Below, in pieces: positions 7,038-13,723 of a stretch of DNA of 16,416 bases. The position numbers and the translations under genes were made by a program. The DNA is from Ruminococcaceae bacterium UBA2806 (GTDB lineage Bacteria > Bacillota > Clostridia > Oscillospirales > Acutalibacteraceae). Below the pieces are notes generated by a model, which ran no database searches, was not told where the DNA came from, and was given only the letters and a program-made list of their open reading frames with translations. How positions within the stretch are numbered: the stretch's first letter is position 1; the number at the start of each line of letters is the position of its first letter. Location of the stretch: positions 10,853 to 27,268 of the forward strand of contig DEHG01000026.1 in the NCBI GenBank assembly GCA_002351795.1, read 5' to 3'.

Positions 7038-7958
7038 TTATAAGTGCTTTTCTATCTCAAATGAATAATCCTTATGTACATCGCCGCCCAGAGTCGCCGC
7101 TTCCTCCGGATCTATACCGTTCTGAAATAATACAAAGGGCAAGGATACCTGATCTCTTTTCAAATGATCCCGGAATTCGGCAAACCATGCCTCCATCACC
7201 TTTATACATTCAGGTCTGTTATGCTCACGCACTATGAAATCACAGGCAAGCAGTCCGTAATTCTCCGGAAATCCCGCTTCTCTCAGACGACTCGTATATC
7301 TGTCGATATTCTCCGCCGTTTCCTTTCCTAAAAGACGGCATACCTTTGCTTCCACATACGCACAGGTTCTCTTTGAATGGCGGAAATGACTGAATCCGTA
7401 CTTTGACATACGGTTCACATGCTCGGTAAAATCGCTGTAAATGCGTATATTACCGTCAAGATATACCGAATATTTATAATCTTTAAAAATTTTATGCGGA
7501 TTGATCTTGAAGTAGCGGTTTTTAAGTGCAGGCGAAAAATCCTTTACTTCATCATAATCGGCAACATCTATCCTTTTCCATGCGCTGTCACCAGGTATCT
7601 CAAAATCCGTTACAGCGTAATAATCTATATTATCCGGGTGAACAAAAGGCTCCCGCAGACTGTCATAGCCGCCTGTTATACAGGTATATACGGCTATGCG
7701 GTCATTGCTGAAATAATTTGTATCGCTTCTGTCGTTTACAGAACAGGGCAGATCAGGATAGCTTGTTGCTTTGTTTCTTTTTCCCGTTATCTTATCTGTC
7801 AGTCTTGATCTCAGAGTTCTCTTTTTACGCATATACTGCCTTCTGCCGGCAAGATAGACAGGGCTTGTCAGAACTTCCCTTTTTTCCCTGACCAGCTCTT
7901 TTATGGAGTTCATATATTCTATATAAAGCTTCTGAATTTCCTCATTGCAGTACAGCAT
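7038..7958 (-). CDS. DUF616 glycosyltransferase-like protein
   Basis: A 306-residue protein whose residues 88-300 match the DUF616 family (PF04765), a GT-A-like glycosyltransferase family known in plants (TOD1/MUCI70) and in bacterial glycan loci. Signatures: VYTCITGGYD (90-99), YYAVTDFE (113-120), YLDGN (166-170, a likely DxD-type metal site), SHFRHSKR (190-197) and RDQVSLPFVL (268-277). The N-terminal 85 residues are charged and basic with a helical look; their role is unknown. The ATG overlaps the TAA of the polymerase gene by one base (TAATG), so translation is probably coupled, although AAGGAG at 9 nt also provides a good site. The sugar donor is not predictable. Confidence 0.87.
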   Translation of the reverse strand: MLYCNEEIQKLYIEYMNSIKELVREKREVLTSPVYLAGRRQYMRKKRTLRSRLTDKITGKRNKATSYPDLPCSVNDRSDTNYFSNDRIAVYTCITGGYDSLREPFVHPDNIDYYAVTDFEIPGDSAWKRIDVADYDEVKDFSPALKNRYFKINPHKIFKDYKYSVYLDGNIRIYSDFTEHVNRMSKYGFSHFRHSKRTCAYVEAKVCRLLGKETAENIDRYTSRLREAGFPENYGLLACDFIVREHNRPECIKVMEAWFAEFRDHLKRDQVSLPFVLFQNGIDPEEAATLGGDVHKDYSFEIEKHL

Positions 7959-9226
7959 TATTTTAAACTCCTTTTTTCGCTTTTTCTGTTTTTCATGTTC
8001 TCTGTTCCTAAAATAACCACCATCAGCGGTATAAGTGCATAAAGACGGAAAAATGTTACCTGACCATATTCAAGTATCAGCAGTGTGATCATTAATGTTA
8101 TGCCGAGAACATTCCATACTGATTTGTTTTTATCAACACTTAAACTGAACTTGGGACCGACAAAGCCGATATTCAATCCCATAAAACCAAGTATATTCTT
8201 GACATAGAATATATAATAAAGTACAAATCCAATAAGACCAAGGTCTGCAAGCAGCTCAAGATAATTATTATGTGCATAAAGCTGCCACTCGTTGTAATTA
8301 AGGAAACAGTAATAACCGACTCCTATAACAGGATGATCCTTGAAAACATCAAAAGCAATTCTCATGACCTCAGCCCTCTGATATACGCTGTAATCAACTT
8401 TTCTGTCGACCTGCATACTCAGCATTTCTTTAATTGCAACAACTGTTTTCTGTCCTATCAGATTATAAAGGAAGTTATTATTCAATATCAGCCATAGTAT
8501 AAATGCAAAGACAGCTAAAACCAGTATTACTCTTCTTATTTTTTTTGCCAGCTTTCCTCCCTTGGGAGAAATAATATACATCACAAGAAATGTCAGCAGC
8601 GATGCGACAAGCACCTTACGGCTTCCCGATATGATAATATTTACCACAATAAATGCTGCCGGAATATAAAACAGCTTATTGATATTATATGCAAGAAACA
8701 GTACAACGCACAGAACAAGCGCAAACTGAGTTGTAAAGTGATTATAGTTTACTCCAAGTCCCGTACCGTAAAGTCTTGTATTGTTTTCAGAAAAAATTGA
8801 TGCAATATTGGTATTGATAAGCGCCCTTACCGTTACAAATATTTCAGCCGTTACCATAGATGTGATAAGGCTTCTTCCCGTATTACCTCGTTTGAGATAT
8901 ATTGAGATACACAGGAATGTAATTACAAGCGGTACGAATGTATTGGCAAACGTTTCTAATATAAACGGTTTATTTCCGTGAGTAGCCCATACAAAGGATA
9001 TTCCGCAAAGCCCCATTACAAGGCTGTACCATATGATAAACTCTTTGCCCGAGTTTGTGAGACTTACAAGACCGCTTTTTCCGCTGATAATTATAAAATA
9101 TAATAATACAAAAATTGATACCACCAAAGATAAAATATCATCATAACCGGTATTGGTATGAAATCCAAGCTGCATTAACAATACCAGCCAGATCATAAAA
9201 TTATCAGTCTTGATCCTTGAAAACAT
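7958..9226 (-). CDS. O-antigen ligase/polymerase-type membrane protein (Wzy-like)
   Basis: A 422-residue protein with about 11-12 membrane segments and one larger external loop in the second half. The loop region carries the O-antigen ligase signature (PF04932): R284 in YQRAEVMRIAFDVF (282-295), HPVIGVGY (298-305), and AHNNYLELLADLGLIG (318-333) with H319. An earlier SGSRK (200-204) is the usual short conserved arginine motif. In a Gram-positive capsule or exopolysaccharide cluster, such a protein most likely polymerises flipped repeat units on the outer face of the membrane. GGGAGG stands 6 nt before the ATG. It lies 16 nt after the FrhB-type gene and is one-base coupled to the DUF616 gene. 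Confidence 0.9.
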   Translation of the reverse strand: MFSRIKTDNFMIWLVLLMQLGFHTNTGYDDILSLVVSIFVLLYFIIISGKSGLVSLTNSGKEFIIWYSLVMGLCGISFVWATHGNKPFILETFANTFVPLVITFLCISIYLKRGNTGRSLITSMVTAEIFVTVRALINTNIASIFSENNTRLYGTGLGVNYNHFTTQFALVLCVVLFLAYNINKLFYIPAAFIVVNIIISGSRKVLVASLLTFLVMYIISPKGGKLAKKIRRVILVLAVFAFILWLILNNNFLYNLIGQKTVVAIKEMLSMQVDRKVDYSVYQRAEVMRIAFDVFKDHPVIGVGYYCFLNYNEWQLYAHNNYLELLADLGLIGFVLYYIFYVKNILGFMGLNIGFVGPKFSLSVDKNKSVWNVLGITLMITLLILEYGQVTFFRLYALIPLMVVILGTENMKNRKSEKRSLK

Positions 9227-9242
9227 ATGCTGCCTCCCTTTT

Positions 9243-10430
9243 TCAGATTTTCCCCTGCATTACCCTTTTCCATGTTCCATAGAAAATATGCAGCTTTTTA
9301 TTGTTATCTATCATTCTGTCATATTCATCGAAAAAATTCGACGGGTATGCCGGAGCTTTTCTGAAAGCAGCTTTTAACCCCCGCAAACGATGCTTCATTG
9401 CAGCTTTTCGCATGAACTGATATTTCTGTGCCTGTCTGAGCTTTTCAAGAGACGCATTATCGTCTATAAAGATATATCCCGCCTTGAAAGCTTCCTTTAC
9501 AAGGCTATCCCCTTTGTCACTTCTTGAGAATATGAAATTTCTTCCCTCATGCTCGCTGCAGTCAGGCTCGCCGTCCGGCAGAAGGTACCATGCATCTCCG
9601 CATGATACATCCGCAAGCTCACCAACTCCGTCAACACAGAAGCGGCACATTCTGCGGATATCTCTTCCTAAAGTATCTCTCCAGCATGAACGGTAATCTA
9701 TTCTTCCCGTTTCACCCTGCTCAGACCATGCCGTAGCATATCCCGGCCAGCCGTTTCCTCTGTACTGCAATTTAGTGCATTGTGATTTATCGGGGCAATT
9801 CAGCTTTTTAAGAAGACTCAGATTTGCCTTTTCACTCGGCGCACCGGCGCAGAAAAATGACAATGTATATACAAACTTATCCTTCAGTTCCTTATGATCC
9901 TCAATATAATTATGCAGTATCCTTATATCGCATGGTTTGCCGACAAAAACATAATGCTTATCATCTTCCAGAAACCTTTTCAGCCCTGAAAACGGCATAG
10001 ACGAGCAGTATCTTGAACCGCATCTGTCTATAAGCTCCTGCACATCCGTTGTGCAGTAGACCTTTCCCAGCGTAACATTTTCTCTGCTCTGTGCAAACTG
10101 GATAATACCGTCCGCAAGCTTTTTTTCCAGTATATATTTACAAAGCGCAGTAAGCACTCCGCCGCTTGACGCCATATAGCGTATATCCTTATCCGTACTC
10201 CAGCCGAGATACTTTCCCTTATATCCGCCCCAGATCTCACTGCGGCTCATATCCTCCAGCTCCCGTCCGTTTACAGGACAAACTCTGCGGCATACCTCAA
10301 GCACGTCTTTGCTGAATTTATCGGGATAATAAAATCCGTCCTCCTCCATTTTCATGCTTGCTCCCTCAGCGACCTCACAGCACAGACCGCAGCCTGCACA
10401 GTAGTCGTGGTAGTATTTTTCTTCCTTCAT
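9243..10430 (-). CDS. 4Fe-4S/FrhB-type (coenzyme F420 hydrogenase beta subunit-like) oxidoreductase
   Basis: A 395-residue protein combining an N-terminal ferredoxin-like cysteine cluster with the FrhB/FdhB N and C domains. The cluster is C11-x2-C14-x2-C17-C18, completed by C47-x3-C51-P. ASSGGVLTAL (87-96), FVGKPCDIR (162-170) and CRFCVDG...ADVSCGDAW (262-281) are family signatures. True FrhB proteins bind FAD, iron-sulfur clusters and F420; homologues in polysaccharide loci sit beside pyruvyl transferases and have no settled substrate. ATG at 10430 is chosen because GGAG stands about 9 nt before it and the protein begins just ahead of the cysteine cluster. Longer in-frame starts (ATG 10445, TTG 10463) are possible, and the TTG would overlap the upstream gene. 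It lies directly between a pyruvyl transferase and the polymerase gene. Confidence 0.9.
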   Translation of the reverse strand: MKEEKYYHDYCAGCGLCCEVAEGASMKMEEDGFYYPDKFSKDVLEVCRRVCPVNGRELEDMSRSEIWGGYKGKYLGWSTDKDIRYMASSGGVLTALCKYILEKKLADGIIQFAQSRENVTLGKVYCTTDVQELIDRCGSRYCSSMPFSGLKRFLEDDKHYVFVGKPCDIRILHNYIEDHKELKDKFVYTLSFFCAGAPSEKANLSLLKKLNCPDKSQCTKLQYRGNGWPGYATAWSEQGETGRIDYRSCWRDTLGRDIRRMCRFCVDGVGELADVSCGDAWYLLPDGEPDCSEHEGRNFIFSRSDKGDSLVKEAFKAGYIFIDDNASLEKLRQAQKYQFMRKAAMKHRLRGLKAAFRKAPAYPSNFFDEYDRMIDNNKKLHIFYGTWKRVMQGKI

Positions 10431-10455
10431 CGTCCATTTCTCCATTTTACCCGGA

Positions 10456-11622
10456 CTATTCAAAAATCACTTTGCTATAATCCCTGAGCATCTTTTCCTT
10501 CATTTGTTCAAGTTCTTTGCTGAATATTTTTATATCATCCGAAAGCTTTTCCCTTTCGGTTATATGCTCTATTGTCCTTTTCACGGCTTCATCCGTTTCC
10601 CACTTGTTTCCCGATATTACATACGGGTAATCAAGACTGTCAAAAAGTCCCTCGAACTTGCGGCTGTATGAAAACGGTATCGTTGCAACACCCGAAGAAT
10701 AGGCGGCAATAGTAGAATGCATCCTTGCGCCGATAAATACATCCATACCCGAAATATATGATTTAGCCTGCATAGGACTTTCAAAAAACGGTGCAAGCTT
10801 TATCTGCGGATATTTCTTTGCAAGCTCACAGCTTACCTCCCAGTCATTATCGGGGACATCCTTCTGATCTTTATATATAACATGGGGTATGAGATGTATC
10901 TGATATCCGCTGTCATCCTTATATTTTTCTATAACGCTTGTTATATATTCCTTATAATCGACCGTAAGACCGAACTGGTTATTTCCCGTATAACCGCCGT
11001 TCCACAAAAGTCCCGAAACATTTATACCGATATGCGTCTTTCCCTTTTCCTGCGATATTTTCTCATACGGCAGGAAAAAGGCAACATCCGTTGTAAGTAT
11101 CGGCTCTCTCTTTCCGAGCTTTGCGGCGATAGCAAGAGATCTTTCATCCCTTGCAAAAACCTCTTTGCTTTTTTTAATGACCGATGCCGCCCACATACGG
11201 CACATACCGCTTTTATACGGTCCGTATGTCTGACTTCCCAAGACAAGGGGCGTTTTCTGTTTCAGCACCATCTGCTTGAACATGGTGCGCTTAATAAATC
11301 TTTCTTTGCCGTAAATATCCGTAAAGCTGTCGCCCATTGTAAAATCAAATACAACGTCACATTCCCTTATAGCGTCATTTGTCTGTTTTTTATGCGACTT
11401 ATTCTTGAAGCCGAGACGCACAAAGGAATAATCTATGTTTTCATACTGCACCTTCAGCGGGGTCTTATCATCCGACTGAAATATTATCCTTACATCAAAG
11501 CGCACATTATTCTGCTTTGCGATATCCTCCAGAATATTCATGAAGGAGTAGGACAGCGCCGAACAGCCCAAATTGCCCGAATGAAATGCAAGTCCCATTA
11601 AACCTATTGTCTTTTTTTCCAT
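10456..11622 (-). CDS. WcaK-like polysaccharide pyruvyl transferase (copy 2)
   Basis: A 388-residue member of PF04230 from the WcaK-type branch. Signatures: N-terminal GLAFHSGNLGCSALSYS (10-26), LVLGSQTYGPY (126-136), ARDERS (157-162), TTDVAFFLP (177-185), GINVSGLLW (199-207) and the C-terminal active-site-type GARMHSTIAAYSSGVATI (298-315). It should add a pyruvate ketal, from phosphoenolpyruvate, to a repeat-unit sugar. ATG at 11622 is preferred because AAAGGGA lies about 6 nt ahead; ATG 11628 and TTG 11640 are in frame but poorly spaced. It is clearly divergent from the copy at 5976-7022 in its N-terminal motif, so the two are not recent duplicates. The FrhB-type gene follows after 25 nt, a pairing seen in many glycan loci. 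Confidence 0.92.
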   Translation of the reverse strand: MEKKTIGLMGLAFHSGNLGCSALSYSFMNILEDIAKQNNVRFDVRIIFQSDDKTPLKVQYENIDYSFVRLGFKNKSHKKQTNDAIRECDVVFDFTMGDSFTDIYGKERFIKRTMFKQMVLKQKTPLVLGSQTYGPYKSGMCRMWAASVIKKSKEVFARDERSLAIAAKLGKREPILTTDVAFFLPYEKISQEKGKTHIGINVSGLLWNGGYTGNNQFGLTVDYKEYITSVIEKYKDDSGYQIHLIPHVIYKDQKDVPDNDWEVSCELAKKYPQIKLAPFFESPMQAKSYISGMDVFIGARMHSTIAAYSSGVATIPFSYSRKFEGLFDSLDYPYVISGNKWETDEAVKRTIEHITEREKLSDDIKIFSKELEQMKEKMLRDYSKVIFE

Positions 11623-11656
11623 ATACATTCCCTTTACCAATTACTAAAGACTTTTC

Positions 11657-12529
11657 TTATTCATCATACATAGAAATAAGTATCTTTATTGAAGCTATAA
11701 GATTCTTATAATAGAATTCCCTCTTTTTCCTGCCGCTTTTCTGAGCGGTGTCAGTCGAAACATCTTCCTTGTGATAAATTGCATATGACGGGTCATATAC
11801 GCTTTTCAGCTTATTATTTATAAGGCTTTGATACAGTATATCCTCTTCACCGTACATAAACGTCTTATCGCAAAGCCCGTCAAATCTGTCAATATATTCC
11901 CTTGAAAATACCATAAAACAGCCGTGTATCGAAACATCATAATATTTCCTGTAATGATCGCACAGTTTCGGACGTCTGCCCCTTTTCAGGATCTTTTTCC
12001 TGTATATGATGTAAAGCCATCTCAGGTGCATATTCTGAAATTTAAGAAAATTCTCATAATCCCTTAGAAAATCCTCTGCCTCAGCCTTTGTCAGCGGTTT
12101 CATCCGTGAAGGACTTGAGCCGTATCTGCCGTCCTTTGTAAGAACCATTGGGCCCCATACGGCAAAACGGCTTTTTTCATACTCCTCATCAAGTCTGCGA
12201 AGCATTTCATCCTGAAAAATAATTATATCATTATTGCTTAAAACAATATATCTGCAATCAAAATTTTCCTTGGCATAGCGGAACCCAACATTGTTCCCGT
12301 TAGCAAACCCTAAATTTTTTTCGTTGCATATTACGGTAACGCATTTTTCATTTTCATACTGCTGTCTGAGCTTTTCACCCGAACCGTCGGGAGATGCGTT
12401 ATCCACAACTATTATGTGTATCCTGTCCGTGTCATTATGAGCCATAACGGATTCAACACATTCAACAGTATCATTTGCCGCCATGTAATGCAGTATTACA
12501 AAGGCAATGTCAATTTTCTTTTTTTCCAT
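11657..12529 (-). CDS. Family 2 glycosyltransferase (rhamnosyltransferase-like)
   Basis: A 290-residue cytosolic GT-A glycosyltransferase. Visible motifs: VVDNASPDGSG (41-51) for nucleotide binding, NLGFANGNN (72-80), LSNND (97-101) at the DxD position, HGCFMVFSR (202-210) in the acceptor region and MYGEEDILY (225-233) carrying the likely catalytic acid residues, then YHKEDVST (252-259). This pattern belongs to the 'NLGFA.GNN' subgroup that includes rhamnosyltransferases such as WbbL, but the donor sugar is uncertain. The open frame runs further upstream to 12631, but MEKKKIDIAFVILHY begins at ATG 12529. That start lies 20 nt inside the end of the GT4 gene, so translation is probably coupled. 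No strong ribosome binding site is visible. Confidence 0.9.
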   Translation of the reverse strand: MEKKKIDIAFVILHYMAANDTVECVESVMAHNDTDRIHIIVVDNASPDGSGEKLRQQYENEKCVTVICNEKNLGFANGNNVGFRYAKENFDCRYIVLSNNDIIIFQDEMLRRLDEEYEKSRFAVWGPMVLTKDGRYGSSPSRMKPLTKAEAEDFLRDYENFLKFQNMHLRWLYIIYRKKILKRGRRPKLCDHYRKYYDVSIHGCFMVFSREYIDRFDGLCDKTFMYGEEDILYQSLINNKLKSVYDPSYAIYHKEDVSTDTAQKSGRKKREFYYKNLIASIKILISMYDE

Positions 12530-13700
12530 ATTTATCACACACTTCTTCATAAAGGCTGTAAATATTTGCGGCATTGACGCTGCGGCTGAAACATTCCTCA
12601 GCCTTCTTTTTTGCCCTTTGCGAAATATCATTTAATCTTTCTCTGCTGTTATACACCTTTATGATCGTATCACGCAGAGAAACTATATCACCGCTTTTAT
12701 ATAAAAAGCCGTCTGTACCGTCATCAATAAGCTCCGGATTTGCACCCGAATCCGATGCAATAACTGCAAGACCGCTGTACATATGTTCAACAGTCACCCT
12801 GCCGAACGCCTCGGCATCGGAACAAACAAAAGCGCACTGGTACTGCGGCAGCACCTTCTCTATTTCATTGCTGTAGCCGCAAAAACGGATCCTTTCGCTT
12901 ATCCCGCCTATATCTGCAAGTTTTTCAAGTGTTTTGACATAGCCTTTAACACCGCTGCCGTAAAAATCCGCATATATATGTCTTCCTACCTCTTCGGGCA
13001 GCATAGATATTGCCTTTATAGCCTGCGCCTGACCCTTGGTCGAGCATATTGTGCCTGTAAAAATAAAATGCAGATCCTCACCGCTGAAATCATGCTGTAT
13101 ATTCCTATCAAATCTTTTAAGATCAATACCGTTATATATTCTTTTTATCCTGCCGCTGTCCAGTCCCTTATTTACCCAAACATTTTTAACTGCATCTGAA
13201 ATAGCGACAAAATATCCGTTTATCCCGTTCATATATTCAATTGCATTCTTTCTGAGAAAGGCGCAGTCATAATCCTTATCGCTGAATTCTCTGATATGCC
13301 ATATATGGGGGATATTGTATTTAAGACTAAGCTCCTGACCTATATCATCACGGTTTACATTCGTATGTATAAGATCAACTTTTGAAAAATCTATTTTTTC
13401 TTCAGCTTTTTTTATTGCGCTTTCAAATCTTTTCCTTCTTCTCACGCCGTAATACGGACGCAGAATGAATTTGACCGTTTTTCTCGGAAGTGTACTGCCC
13501 TTATAAAGCATGAACGGATCGTGACCGACAGCATATGTTTCTATTCCGTTTTTTTTGCAGAATTTCGTAAGCTTGTTTTCTCCCTGAGTAAGTATAACAG
13601 GTTCGACTCCATGCTCATCCCTGAGCGTCAGCACCATTTCCATCAATGAATAGAATGCCCCGCCCTTTTCATTCTTATTTGCAACATATACTACCTTCAC
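12510..13700 (-). CDS. Family 4 glycosyltransferase (GT-B fold)
   Basis: A 396-residue retaining glycosyltransferase. The N-domain opens MKVVYVANKNEKGGAFYSL (1-19) with the glycine-rich turn of GT4 enzymes. The hinge reads IYNGIDLKRF (188-197), and the C-domain holds FTGTICSTKGQAQAIKA (214-230) and the EX7E motif, E297 to E305, in DAEAFGRVTVEHM (295-307), followed by DSGANPELI (317-325). The start codon is GTG (13698-13700), with AAGGAAG upstream at a workable spacing; the family N-terminus fits exactly. It lies 23 nt behind the propeller-GT2 gene, and its end overlaps the next GT2 start by 20 nt. Donor and acceptor sugars cannot be read from the sequence. Confidence 0.93.
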   Translation of the reverse strand: MKVVYVANKNEKGGAFYSLMEMVLTLRDEHGVEPVILTQGENKLTKFCKKNGIETYAVGHDPFMLYKGSTLPRKTVKFILRPYYGVRRRKRFESAIKKAEEKIDFSKVDLIHTNVNRDDIGQELSLKYNIPHIWHIREFSDKDYDCAFLRKNAIEYMNGINGYFVAISDAVKNVWVNKGLDSGRIKRIYNGIDLKRFDRNIQHDFSGEDLHFIFTGTICSTKGQAQAIKAISMLPEEVGRHIYADFYGSGVKGYVKTLEKLADIGGISERIRFCGYSNEIEKVLPQYQCAFVCSDAEAFGRVTVEHMYSGLAVIASDSGANPELIDDGTDGFLYKSGDIVSLRDTIIKVYNSRERLNDISQRAKKKAEECFSRSVNAANIYSLYEEVCDKYGKKEN

Positions 13701-13723
13701 GTTCTCACTTCCTTTTTATGCCC

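Noticed and set aside
10431..10463. TTG and ATG starts upstream for the FrhB-type protein
   Set aside because: They lack a good ribosome binding site, and the TTG overlaps the upstream gene; ATG 10430 has GGAG at a normal distance. ATG 10445 remains possible.
10882..11601. 239-residue + strand open frame
   Set aside because: It is antisense to the WcaK-like pyruvyl transferase, whose motifs are intact on the other strand.
12530..12631. N-terminal extension of the GT2 gene
   Set aside because: It would overlap the GT4 gene by over 100 nt, and the sequence before MEKKKID shows no family similarity.
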